This document shows positions 25,255 through 34,610 of a stretch of 46,030 nt of DNA, one piece after another. The translations under genes and the position numbers were made by a program. Positions within the stretch are counted from its first letter, which is position 1. Each line of letters opens with the position of its first letter. The stretch comes from Pseudomonadota bacterium (GTDB taxonomy: Bacteria > Pseudomonadota > Gammaproteobacteria > Steroidobacterales > Steroidobacteraceae), in contig JAKBCR010000010.1 in the NCBI GenBank assembly GCA_021807675.1, forward strand, positions 1-46,030, in the 5' to 3' direction. The notes under the pieces were generated by a model that did not search any database, was not told the DNA's origin, and was given only the letters and a program-made list of their open reading frames with translations.

Positions 25255-25837
25255 CTCGTTCGTCACACCTCCAAAGCCGGTCTGAGATCCGCCAGCGCTA
25301 GTGCAACCGCCCCGGGAAACGGTCCGGACGACCATCGCTGGACGCCGCGAAAGGCACCACACCCCCCGCTGCGCGGCGCGGATGTTGATCCAGTGCGCCG
25401 CGCAATGCAATACCCGCCATCGCAAAAAGAGAGCTTCGTTCAACGGCACGAAGCGATCCGGGCCGCTCCTGCCGGGAACCGCCAAGTCCGGAGGAGGCGT
25501 TGCGGCGTGGGACGGGGCCGGGCAACGTGCCATGAGGAGATAAAAAACAGCCCGCCGGGAACGGCGGGCTGGCTAGTTTTTTAATTAGATGGTCCGTCCC
25601 GGTAGATCGCTGTCAGCTCAGGCGTCACGGGCATCTATGTTACTCGGCTGAAACGCTGGGGCTTGCGCCCCGGCCCAATCTCGAGGCCCGCGTGTCAATG
25701 CACGCGTTGGATCGTTCCTGACAGCCGCTGCAAAAGTTGCGGCCGTCACCCGTGCCCGCGTCGACCTCCGGACTTCTGCTTCGTTGTCCTCCGCGAGTAT
25801 GGCGTGCGCGCATCACTCGTCGCTCTCTCGCGCAAAA
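25255..25837. other. Long intergenic region with bidirectional terminator
   Basis: This 583-base gap separates the small gene (minus) from the histidine kinase (minus). The only clear element is the terminator at 25541-25582. Between the kinase stop and that terminator lie about 255 bases containing a GGGGCGCAAGCCCC hairpin at 25658-25671 and a 57-codon frame (25640-25813, minus, CxxC...C content) with no recognisable homology. Between 25255 and 25540 I see no gene. Confidence 0.4.
25541..25582. terminator. Bidirectional Rho-independent terminator
   Basis: CAGCCCGCCG (25548-25557) and CGGCGGGCTG (25562-25571) form a perfect 10-bp stem with a GGAA loop. On the minus strand six T follow immediately (complement of 25542-25547), so this is the likely end of the histidine kinase transcript. 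On the plus strand GCTAG and six T follow. Confidence 0.85.
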
Positions 25838-27850
25838 TCATACCGATTCCAGCTTGACTTTTTCGTTGTAATTGGGCAACAGCGGGGCGTCCGCGAGCGG
25901 CAGTCGGACCCCGAAGCGCGCACCGCCTCCGCCGGGCAGGTCGGTGGCTGCGACCTGGCCGCCGTGATGTTCCGCGATGAGGCGCACTATGTAGAGACCG
26001 AGCCCGAAGTGCGGCCGGCTGTCGCTCCCGCTGCGAGACTGCCAAAGCGACTCGAAGAGCCGTCCCCGGGCCTCGGCCGCGAGCGGAGGCCCCGGATTGT
26101 CGACTTCCAGTACAGCGGCCTCCGGCTCGAGCCGCAGACGGACGGTGATCGTAGCCCCGGCGGGACTGAAGTCGACGGCATTGTCGATGAGCTTATCGAG
26201 AAGCTGCACGATCAGGTCGGGCGCGCCGTCGATCTCGACTGCTTCAGGCGGTAGATCAGCTGCGAAGCGACGTTCCGGAAACGCGGCTCCGTACGCACTC
26301 ACAGCGGACGCGACTACTGGCTTCAGGTCGAAGCGTGACCGCTCGGCGTTGCCGATGGCCTCCTCGACCCGGGTCGCGGCTCCCATCGCCACCAGAATTG
26401 CATTCAGGCGCTCGCTGCCCTGGCGTGCCCGCTCGACGTATTGGCGCGCGGCCGGTGAGACTTCCTCGGACTCCAGGTTCTCGAGCGAAGAGCGCACGAT
26501 GGTCAGCGGTGTGCGGATCTCGTGCGCCAGCTTTCCGGCGAGCGACCGCAGATATCCCGTGTACTCGTTGAGGCGCCCCAGCAGCCGGGAGAAGCTGCGC
26601 GCAACGTCGCCGAGCTCGTCCGCGGCCGCTGTCTCGGGGAACTGCGTCACGAGTCCCTCCCGGGTCAACGCGGACTCGCTCGCCCGGCGCAGGCGTGACA
26701 GGCGTACTGCCAAGTGCGCCGCAAACGCGAATGTGACGATAACCGCTATCACGCTCGTCACCAACGTGAGGTCCAGCAAGCGCGTGAGGGCGCGATCCCG
26801 CAGCCCTTCCCAGCGATTCGCCGCCTGGGTCACCTCGAGCTCCCCAATGACCGCGTGGTGACCGGCATCGTAGACCGGTGCCGCGGAGGTGATGAAGGGC
26901 GGCTCACCTTGCCGGTCGACGAACCGACGGTAGATCTGTGTCAGGATGCTGGGCTCCGGCGCCAGAACGCCCGGCACCGCCAGCTCGTCCGATTGTGCCA
27001 GGACGAAGCCCGCCGGCGTGGTCACCGACAGCCTCATCCCAGGCTGCATGAATTGCGCGAGGTATGGCGTCAGCGACGGCGAGGCGACGATCAGCCTTCC
27101 GAGCGTATGAAGGTCGGTGCTGCGCAGCATCCCGTAGCTCAAGGGGGTGGCGCCACGCCGGTCGCGATCGTCCAGCAGTACACCGAACCCACTGCCTACC
27201 ATCGAGAGAGGCATGGCCAACTCGATGTAGTAGCCACCGGGTCTCGGCTGAAGCGCGCCGACGATGCGCGGGTCTTCCAGCGCGGTCTCCTTGCCGTACT
27301 CGCCGGTCTCGATGCGCCGTGCGATGAGGGGTCCGGGCCCGGTCAGAGCCAGAAACTCCTGCCTTTGGGCGCCCTGGGGGTCCTCATAACCTACCCACAC
27401 GCGGTCGCCAAGCGCTGCGGAGTCGAGCGGATTGGCGCCGGGCGCATCGTAGACGAGATGCGGGTCCCGCACGTCGAGAAGCACATAAAGCATCCGCCCG
27501 TGAACGCCGGTCAGGATGCCGAAACGGTGCGCGCCGGTGCCGTAATACCGCCATGCTTTGGGGTCATGAGGCCAATCATCCGGATATCCGTCGATGTAAG
27601 GCGCTGCCGTCAGCGCGAGGGGCGCAAGGTCGTAGGGGCCCAATTTACCGGGCGCGGGCTCGCCCGCATTGCGGTAGAGCAGGTCCGTCCGGCCCTGAAG
27701 CGAGGCGGCGATCGTCTCCGAGACGGCCTGCAGCGCATGCTGCTCGCTCTGCCGCAGCGCGGATTCCATCTCTCTCGCGTAGCGGATGCCATCCCAGGGC
27801 AGCACCAGCGTCGCCAGGCCGAGCAGCAGCAGTTTCAGTCGCAGCGACAT
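25838..27850 (-). CDS. pdsS: Sensor histidine kinase (dedicated sortase system type)
   Basis: A 670-residue inner-membrane kinase. TM1 is residues 5-20; a large periplasmic domain (about 30-355) opens with APYIDGYPDDWP and looks like a carbohydrate-binding-type beta sandwich followed by a second sensor region; TM2 is about 362-382; then HAMP; H-box LAHEIRTPLT with H443; N-box DKLIDNAVDFS; and G-box HFGLGLYIV. The N-terminal sequence and length resemble the histidine kinase of the proteobacterial dedicated sortase system (PdsS), as does its neighbour. No sortase or LPXTG target gene lies in the window. The signal sensed is unknown. It follows its response regulator by 7 bases. Confidence 0.82.
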   Translation of the reverse strand: MSLRLKLLLLGLATLVLPWDGIRYAREMESALRQSEQHALQAVSETIAASLQGRTDLLYRNAGEPAPGKLGPYDLAPLALTAAPYIDGYPDDWPHDPKAWRYYGTGAHRFGILTGVHGRMLYVLLDVRDPHLVYDAPGANPLDSAALGDRVWVGYEDPQGAQRQEFLALTGPGPLIARRIETGEYGKETALEDPRIVGALQPRPGGYYIELAMPLSMVGSGFGVLLDDRDRRGATPLSYGMLRSTDLHTLGRLIVASPSLTPYLAQFMQPGMRLSVTTPAGFVLAQSDELAVPGVLAPEPSILTQIYRRFVDRQGEPPFITSAAPVYDAGHHAVIGELEVTQAANRWEGLRDRALTRLLDLTLVTSVIAVIVTFAFAAHLAVRLSRLRRASESALTREGLVTQFPETAAADELGDVARSFSRLLGRLNEYTGYLRSLAGKLAHEIRTPLTIVRSSLENLESEEVSPAARQYVERARQGSERLNAILVAMGAATRVEEAIGNAERSRFDLKPVVASAVSAYGAAFPERRFAADLPPEAVEIDGAPDLIVQLLDKLIDNAVDFSPAGATITVRLRLEPEAAVLEVDNPGPPLAAEARGRLFESLWQSRSGSDSRPHFGLGLYIVRLIAEHHGGQVAATDLPGGGGARFGVRLPLADAPLLPNYNEKVKLESV

Positions 27851-27857
27851 CGCCGGC

Positions 27858-28550
27858 TCACTCGACCCAGCGGTAACCCATCCCGTAAACGGTCTGCAAT
27901 GCGTCGAATGCCGGCTCGATGCTCTGGAACTTGCGCCGAATGCGCTTCACGTGCGAGGTGATCGTGTTGTCATCCAGCACGACGCTCGCCGCGTCCATGA
28001 GCTGCTGCCGGTTCTTCACATGGCCCGGGTGGCGCGCCAGGGCGTGGACGATCCAGAACTCCGTGAGCGAGAGCAGGACGACCTTGCCGTCCCATTCCAC
28101 GCGCATCCGCTCCAGGTCGAGCTTGAGCGGACCGCGCCGAGTGATCTGGCCCTCATCGCTCGGAGGCTTGCGCAGCGCATCGACCCTGCGAAAGAGGGCA
28201 TTCACCCGTGCGATGAGGTGCGCGAGGCTGAGATCCTTGGTCAGGAAATCGTCCGCGCCGAGACGCAGGCCTGACACCGCATCGAGCTCCGAGTCGCGCG
28301 CCGTCAGAAAGATGATCGGCAGCTCCGCCGACAAAGCCCGCAGTTGCCGGCAGAGCTCGAAGCCGCCTTCCGGCTCGTCCTCGAGGGAGATGTCGATCAC
28401 GGCAAGGTCCGGCAGGCGTGCGCCGAACGCCGCCATGGCCTGCGCGCGATTGCCGTAAGCACGCACCACGTAGCCCTCCCGAGTGAAAGCCGCGGCGTAG
28501 TTGTCGCGGATCGCCGGCTCGTCTTCCACAATGCCAATCAGGCGCTTCAT
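27858..28550 (-). CDS. pdsR: OmpR-type response regulator (dedicated sortase system type)
   Basis: A 230-residue OmpR/PhoB-type regulator: receiver with E9/D10, phospho-acceptor D53 in LAVIDISLEDEPEG, Thr in FLTARDSE and Lys in FLTKDLS; then a winged-helix C-terminal domain (LTEFWIVHALARHPGHVKNR to VKRIRRKFQ). The long acidic insertion DEPEGGFELC after D53 is typical of PdsR-type regulators. It is transcribed before its kinase. A TATAAT at 28562-28557 lies seven bases before the ATG at 28550, so the transcript may be leaderless. Confidence 0.85.
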   Translation of the reverse strand: MKRLIGIVEDEPAIRDNYAAAFTREGYVVRAYGNRAQAMAAFGARLPDLAVIDISLEDEPEGGFELCRQLRALSAELPIIFLTARDSELDAVSGLRLGADDFLTKDLSLAHLIARVNALFRRVDALRKPPSDEGQITRRGPLKLDLERMRVEWDGKVVLLSLTEFWIVHALARHPGHVKNRQQLMDAASVVLDDNTITSHVKRIRRKFQSIEPAFDALQTVYGMGYRWVE

Positions 28551-28556
28551 GGCGGG

Positions 28557-28562
28557 ATTATA
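28557..28562 (-). promoter_or_regulatory. -10 TATAAT close to pdsR start
   Basis: A perfect TATAAT on the minus strand ends seven bases before the ATG of pdsR. No -35 match is visible at 16-18 bases. Initiation would fall at or next to the start codon, giving a leaderless mRNA. Confidence 0.4.
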
Positions 28563-28628
28563 GGGCCAAGGCCCTGATCGCTCGCGGCCGTGGCCCGGGT
28601 CCGGGTCTGCTGGTATCGTTTTGCTCCC

Positions 28629-29939
28629 ATGAAAATACCCGAGATCCTGATCATCGAGACGGTGCATCAGCCCGGCAGTCTCGCCAAGGTACTGCAGGTG
28701 ATCGCCGAGGCTGGCCTCACCATCGAGCATCTCGTCGCACTGCGGCGCGACCAGGGCCGAACGGTGTGGGAAATCACGCTCGAGATGGACGAGGAGGCCG
28801 ATCGGAGTCTGTACGAGCGCATCGATCACCTGCCCACCGCCCGCTTCCTGGGAAAATCCGACCGCGTGTTCAATCGGCACCGGGGTGGCAAGATCCGAAC
28901 GGTTGCCAGTCTGCCGATCAACACGCTGCAAGTCCTCCGCGACATCTACACGCCTGGCGTGGCGAGGGTGTGTCTCGCGATCCAGAAGGACCCTCAGGCC
29001 GCGCACGAGTTCACCAGCGTCGGCAGTACCGTGGCAGTGATCACGAATGGCACGGCGGTTCTCGGGCTCGGCAACATCGGGCCTCTCGCGGGCCTGCCCG
29101 TGATGGAGGGCAAGGCGGCACTCTTCGCCGATCTGGTCGGCCTCTCGGCGGTGCCGATCCTGCTCGAGGAGCGCCAGCCCGATAAGGTCGCGGACATCGT
29201 CTCCCGTATTCACCTGTCCTTCGGCGCCATCCAGCTAGAGGATTTCGCCGCGCCCGAGTGCTTCGAGGTCGAGCGACTGCTGCGCGAGCGCTTGCGCAAG
29301 CCCGTGCTTCACGATGACCAGCACGGCACCGCGGTGGTAGCGCTTGCGGCGCTGACCAACGCCACGCGGCGCGTGGGGGTGAGTTGGACCGAGAGCGTGA
29401 TCGGCCAGATCGGGTTGGGCGCCGCGGGTCTCGGCATCGTGCGGCTGCTACGTGCGGGTGGCGCCAAGCGCGTGCTCGGGACGGATCGCAGCCCGGAAGC
29501 TGTGGGGCGCCTCGTCGCGCTGGGGGGCGAGGGTGCGACGCTCGAATCCATCATGCAGCGCGCGGACATCGTGATAGCGACCACGGGCGTCCGCGGTCTG
29601 ATCCAGCCCGGGTGGGTGCGGCCGGGCCAGGTGATCCTCGCGCTCTCGAACCCCGACCCGGAGATCGAGCCCCTCGCGGCTCGCGAGCGCGGCGCGGCCT
29701 TCGCAGCCGACGGCAAGGGAATCAACAATGTCCTGGCCTTCCCGGGCCTCTTCAAGGGCGCTCTCGCCGCGCGCGCGGCGTGCTTCACGGATGCGATGCT
29801 GATGGCAGCCGCCCGCACGATCGCCGAGCTGGCGGACGGGGATACGCTCGTCCCGGATCCGCTCGACAAGTCGATGCACGAGCGGGTCGCGGCCGCGGTC
29901 TACCAGGCTTCTCGCCAAGCCCCGTCCCAAGGCAATTGA
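28629..29939 (+). CDS. NAD(P)-dependent malic enzyme with ACT domain
   Basis: The 436-residue protein couples an N-terminal ACT domain (1-75: IIETVHQPGSLAKVLQVIAE) to a complete bacterial malic enzyme, converting malate to pyruvate and CO2. Catalytic residues: Y107 in RDIYTPGVARV, K162 in MEGKAALF, metal ligands in LEDFAAPECFE and DDQHGTAVVAL, and a Rossmann glycine cluster GLGAAGLGI. Length is like the short SfcA/YtsJ-type enzymes. The ACT domain suggests allosteric control by an amino acid, but no ligand can be named. The cofactor (NAD or NADP) is undetermined. The gene is divergent from pdsR and converges with rpoH. Confidence 0.9.
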   Translation: MKIPEILIIETVHQPGSLAKVLQVIAEAGLTIEHLVALRRDQGRTVWEITLEMDEEADRSLYERIDHLPTARFLGKSDRVFNRHRGGKIRTVASLPINTLQVLRDIYTPGVARVCLAIQKDPQAAHEFTSVGSTVAVITNGTAVLGLGNIGPLAGLPVMEGKAALFADLVGLSAVPILLEERQPDKVADIVSRIHLSFGAIQLEDFAAPECFEVERLLRERLRKPVLHDDQHGTAVVALAALTNATRRVGVSWTESVIGQIGLGAAGLGIVRLLRAGGAKRVLGTDRSPEAVGRLVALGGEGATLESIMQRADIVIATTGVRGLIQPGWVRPGQVILALSNPDPEIEPLAARERGAAFAADGKGINNVLAFPGLFKGALAARAACFTDAMLMAAARTIAELADGDTLVPDPLDKSMHERVAAAVYQASRQAPSQGN

Positions 29940-29941
29940 CC

Positions 29942-29974
29942 GAGCGCCCGCGTCAAGCCGCCGCGGGCGCGCTC
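29942..29974. terminator. Hairpin between malic enzyme and rpoH
   Basis: GAGCGCCCGCG (29942-29952) can pair with CGCGGGCG-CG-CTC (29962-29974, two bulged bases) around a 9-base loop. It sits between the convergent stops and overlaps the end of rpoH. There is no T run, so a role in termination is tentative. Confidence 0.35.
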
Positions 29975-30846
29975 AACCCATCGCCCATGAAGCCCTTCAG
30001 CTTACCGAGCGCGTTCGACTCGATCTGACGGATCCGCTCCGCGGATACGCCGTACTTGTCGGCCAGCTCGTGCAGGGTGGCCTTCTCTTCGCTCATCCAC
30101 CGGCGCTGTACGATATCGCGGCTGCGGTCGTCGAGCTGCCCCAGCGCATCGTGCAGGCGGGCCGAGGAGTCGTCTTCCCATTCCGCGCTTTCCACCCGCT
30201 CCGCGGGGTCCGCATTCGGCGCCGGCAGATAGGCCGCGGGACTGTAGATCTCCTCTTCGTCCGCTTCCGGCGTCGGATCGAATGACATGTCGCGCGCCGC
30301 CAGCCGCTTTTCCATTTCGGTCACCTCGGTCGGCGTGACGCCGAGGTCGCGGGCGACGGCAGCCGTCTCCTCCGCGGAAAGCCACGTCAGATTCTTCTTC
30401 AGCCGGCGCAGGTTGAAGAAGAGCTTGCGCTGCGCCTTGGTGGTGGCGATCTTCACCAGTCGCCAATTGCGCAGCACGTACTCGTGGATCTCCGCGCGAA
30501 TCCAATGGACGCCAAAGGACACCAACCGTACGTTGAGCTCCGGATCGAAGCGCTTGACGGCCTTCATCAGGCCCACGTTGCCTTCCTGAATGAGATCTCC
30601 AACGGGCAACCCGTAACCACTGTAGCCACGCGCGATGTGCACCACGAAGCGAAGGTGCGAGAGCACCAGCGTGCGAGCGGCGTCGAGATCGTTGTGGAAG
30701 CGGAAGCGCTCCGCCAGGTCGCGCTCCTCTTCCCGGGTCAGCACCGGGATGCGGCTCACGCGATCGAGGTACGCATCCAGGCTCCCGACAGGACCGGCGA
30801 GCGCCAGATCACCGGGGCGGGCGACCAATGCGGTATTTGCGGTCAT
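29953..30846 (-). CDS. rpoH: RNA polymerase sigma factor RpoH (sigma-32)
   Basis: From ATG 30846 (TCTGGAG site) the product has 297 residues and is sigma-32. Region 1.2/2.1 begins with [22 protein letters not shown]; region 2.4 is [44 protein letters not shown], spoken of as two blocks: the DNA-reading [14 protein letters not shown] and the RpoH box [10 protein letters not shown], which is specific to the family. Region 4.2 ([20 protein letters not shown]) is complete. It directs the heat-shock regulon. In many gammaproteobacteria rpoH follows ftsX; here it stands apart from ftsYEX. Control is by a CIRCE operator at 30878-30904. Confidence 0.95.
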   Translation of the reverse strand: MTANTALVARPGDLALAGPVGSLDAYLDRVSRIPVLTREEERDLAERFRFHNDLDAARTLVLSHLRFVVHIARGYSGYGLPVGDLIQEGNVGLMKAVKRFDPELNVRLVSFGVHWIRAEIHEYVLRNWRLVKIATTKAQRKLFFNLRRLKKNLTWLSAEETAAVARDLGVTPTEVTEMEKRLAARDMSFDPTPEADEEEIYSPAAYLPAPNADPAERVESAEWEDDSSARLHDALGQLDDRSRDIVQRRWMSEEKATLHELADKYGVSAERIRQIESNALGKLKGFMGDGLSAPAAA

Positions 30847-30877
30847 GCAGTCTCCAGATGTCGTATGGGCAGGCATT

Positions 30878-30904
30878 TTAGCACTCAGCATATTCGAGTG
30901 CTAA
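30878..30904 (-). promoter_or_regulatory. CIRCE element (HrcA operator) upstream of rpoH
   Basis: The perfect 9-9-9 inverted repeat TTAGCACTC-N9-GAGTGCTAA lies 31 bases upstream of the rpoH ATG. A candidate promoter, TTAGCA-N18-TAAAAT read on the minus strand, is wholly overlapped by the repeat, with its -10 next to the operator. HrcA binding would block rpoH transcription and heat would relieve it. Confidence 0.9.
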
Positions 30905-31010
30905 GGGGTTGGAAAGGTTCCCGGCCCGGTCCACCTTTTCCCCTTGTCGCCCAGTAGCTTGCGCTTGCGCAGCGGTTCCCGGAATCCCTCCTTAGAGGGG
31001 CTTCCCACCC

Positions 31011-31404
31011 CACCTGGAGAACCACCCTCCCCTGGACATGGTGCCGCTCCCGCTGCCTCTGGGCCTCACGGGCCTCCTCGAGCTTGAACACGGCAGACTC
31101 GTGGGGATGCACCCGGCCCTCATCGATCAGGCGATTGATCTCCACGAGCTCGGCGCGATCGGGATGTGCCATGAAACGGCGCGCTCGAACATGGTGCGCA
31201 CCGGCCTGCTCTTCGGACGGCCGGGCCAGCGAGGAGATCATGGTCCCACCCTTCTCGAGGACGTTCCGGGAGCGCTCCTGGGTCTCGCCGGCTGCGAGGT
31301 CGAGCACCAGGTCGACCTCGCCCTCCTGTTCGCTGGCCTGCCTGCAAGTGGCCATGATCGAAAAGATCCTGCCAAGCCGTCAGTCCCGCGAGCGGGACCG
31401 TGCC
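31011..31404 (-). pseudogene. Remnant of quinone oxidoreductase (zinc-type alcohol dehydrogenase)
   Basis: On the minus strand one frame reads GTVPLAGLTAWQDLFDHGHL around 31404-31333, matching the substrate-domain boundary of NADPH:quinone oxidoreductases. A second frame, from about 31322 to 31011, reads VDLVLDLAAGETQERS, NVLEKGGTMIS, INRLIDEGRVHPH and VFKLEEAREAQRQRERHHVQGRVVL, the C-terminal part of the same family. The nucleotide-binding Rossmann fold between them is deleted and the frames no longer agree, and the N-terminal half is gone. It cannot be functional. No promoter or ribosome site for a surviving piece is apparent. Confidence 0.7.
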
Positions 31405-31559
31405 TGGCGCGTGGCTGTGAGTCGCATCCCGGCGATTCATTCGCGTTGGCAGAATCAATCCTCCCGCGCGATGGCGGTTCCGCATCGGGCGCGGAGTCGC
31501 CTCGCCTTTCTTCAGGCGCGTCACGCGCGCTCAGGCTGGGCATTCGGTACAGTATGTCT

Positions 31560-32369
31560 ATGCCCGAATTGCCGGAGGTCGAGACCACACGGCGCGGCAT
31601 CGAGCCGCACGTCACAGGCCGCCGGATCGTCACCCTCACGGTGCACGAGCCGCGGCTGCGCTGGCGGATTGCGGCTGGCCTGCCGGCGAAGCTGGCCGGC
31701 CAGCGGATTACCGGCACTGGCCGGCGCGCCAAGTACCTGCTGATCGGCCTGGAGTCGGGCACCCTCATCGTGCACCTCGGCATGTCGGGGTCGCTCAGGG
31801 TCATGCCGGCGAACGCCCGGCGCATCGCGCACGACCACTACGACCTGCAGCTCGACTCCGGTAAGAGCCTCCGATTCAACGACCCGCGGCGCTTCGGCAG
31901 CCTCCACTACACGATCAGCGACCCGCGCCAGCACCCGCTGCTCGCCCGCCTCGCGCCCGAGCCCTTCGACCCCGAGTTCAACCCGGATTACCTGTGGCGG
32001 ATCACGCGCGGCAGGCGCGCATCGATCAAGCAAGTGTTGATGAACAGCCGGTTGGTAGTGGGGGTCGGCAACATCTACGCGAGCGAGACGCTCTTTCGGG
32101 CACAAATCCGGCCCCGGCGGGGCGCGCAAAGTCTCTCACGCGAGGAGGCGGCGCGGCTGGTGAAGGAAGTGCGGGCGGTGTTGTCCCACGCGATCGAGGT
32201 CGGCGGGACCACGTTGCGGGACTATGTGGGGGCGAACGGCGAGCCGGGGCGCTTCCGGCAGAGTCTTTATGTGTATGAGCGCAAGGACTGCAGATTGTGC
32301 GGCACGGCGGTGCGGCACCTGGTCCAGCAGGGAAGATCGACCTACTACTGTCCCGTCTGTCAGCCGTGA
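31560..32369 (+). CDS. mutM: Formamidopyrimidine-DNA glycosylase
   Basis: A 269-residue Fpg/MutM, the length of the E. coli enzyme. I start at ATG 31560, not 31554, because catalysis needs Pro2 directly after Met: the sequence begins MPELPEVETTRRG with P2, E3 and E6. Other features: Lys in GRRAKYLL, the NxxYAS segment GNIYASETLF with the H2TH helices, and the C-terminal zinc finger C-x2-C-x16-C-x2-C (CRLCG to CPVC). It excises 8-oxoguanine and formamidopyrimidines. It converges with coaD and has no operon partner. Confidence 0.96.
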   Translation: MPELPEVETTRRGIEPHVTGRRIVTLTVHEPRLRWRIAAGLPAKLAGQRITGTGRRAKYLLIGLESGTLIVHLGMSGSLRVMPANARRIAHDHYDLQLDSGKSLRFNDPRRFGSLHYTISDPRQHPLLARLAPEPFDPEFNPDYLWRITRGRRASIKQVLMNSRLVVGVGNIYASETLFRAQIRPRRGAQSLSREEAARLVKEVRAVLSHAIEVGGTTLRDYVGANGEPGRFRQSLYVYERKDCRLCGTAVRHLVQQGRSTYYCPVCQP

Positions 32370-32381
32370 GGTATCCGGGAG

Positions 32382-33556
<1,175 letters not shown>

Positions 33557-33617
33557 GCCTCGGTGCCGATATGCATCGATGGGAAATTCACTACGATACA
33601 CTACCGGTAGACAGACC

Positions 33618-34610
33618 ATGTTCGGACGCAAACCCAAAGACGGATCCGCCGAGGCCGAGGAGCGCCAGGGCTTTTTCAAGCGGCTTCGCAGCCGGCTGAA
33701 TCGCGGTAACTCGTGGCTGACCTACGATCTGGCCGACCTCTTCAAGGGACGGCAGATCGATGCGCAGATTCTCGAGGAGCTGGAGACGCGGTTGCTCACA
33801 GCCGACGTCGGCGTCGAGGCCACGGAGGACATCCTGAACAATCTCCGCAAGCGTGTGGCGCGCAAGGAGCTCACCGACGTCGAAGCACTCATCAATGCGT
33901 TGCGTGATGCCATCGTGGAGATTCTGGAGCCCTGTGCCCGGCCGCTTGCGCTCGATGACAGCAAGAAGCCGTTCGTGATCCTGGTGGTGGGCGTCAATGG
34001 CTCCGGCAAGACCACCACGATCGGCAAGCTCGCCCGGCAGCTCGCCGATGAGGGACGCGCTGTCACCCTTGCCGCCGGCGACACCTTCCGGGCGGCGGCG
34101 ATCGAGCAATTGCAGGTCTGGGCAGAGCGCTCCGGCGCCGCCTTCATCGCGCAGCGCGCGGGCGCTGACCCAGGCGCTGTGGTCTTCGACGCGCTCAAGT
34201 CCGCAGGCTCACGGGGGGCGGACGTGCTGTTGGCGGATACCGCAGGGCGGTTGCACAGCCAGTCGCACCTGATGGAGGAACTGAAGAAGGTAAAGCGCGT
34301 CATACAGCGCGTCGAGCCATCCGCGCCACACGAAGTGCTGCTGGTCCTCGACGCGAACCAGGGTCAGAATGCGCTCTCACAGGCCATCCAGTTCCACGAG
34401 GCGATCGGCGTGACCGGCATTGCGCTTACCAAGCTCGACGGCACCGCCAAAGGCGGCATCGTCGTCGCTATCGCGCGCCGTCTGGGCCTGCCGATCCGCT
34501 TCATCGGCATCGGCGAGCAGCCGCAGGACTTCGGGGAGTTCGACGCTCAGGCCTTCGCCGCGGCGCTCGTCGAGGGACCGCGGGAGTCGGCCGGTCAGCC
34601 CCGGGCATGA
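33618..34610 (+). CDS. ftsY: Signal recognition particle receptor FtsY
   Basis: The 330-residue SRP GTPase has an N domain (about 30-110), G1 GVNGSGKTT at 125-133, G2 DTFRAAAIEQLQ, G3 DTAGRLHSQ, G4 TKLDGTAKGG and the closing GIGEQPQDFGEFD motif. Unlike E. coli FtsY (497 residues) it lacks the long acidic A domain, leaving a short basic N-terminus (FFKRLRSRLNRG) that may bind the membrane. It docks SRP-ribosome complexes at the inner membrane. Its stop overlaps the ftsE start by ATGA. Confidence 0.96.
   Translation: MFGRKPKDGSAEAEERQGFFKRLRSRLNRGNSWLTYDLADLFKGRQIDAQILEELETRLLTADVGVEATEDILNNLRKRVARKELTDVEALINALRDAIVEILEPCARPLALDDSKKPFVILVVGVNGSGKTTTIGKLARQLADEGRAVTLAAGDTFRAAAIEQLQVWAERSGAAFIAQRAGADPGAVVFDALKSAGSRGADVLLADTAGRLHSQSHLMEELKKVKRVIQRVEPSAPHEVLLVLDANQGQNALSQAIQFHEAIGVTGIALTKLDGTAKGGIVVAIARRLGLPIRFIGIGEQPQDFGEFDAQAFAAALVEGPRESAGQPRA

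Noticed and set aside
25640-25813. 57-codon minus frame after the histidine kinase with several Cys
   Set aside because: It has a purine-rich site upstream and a CxxC pattern, but the sequence is otherwise Arg/Ser/Gly-rich and matches nothing I know.
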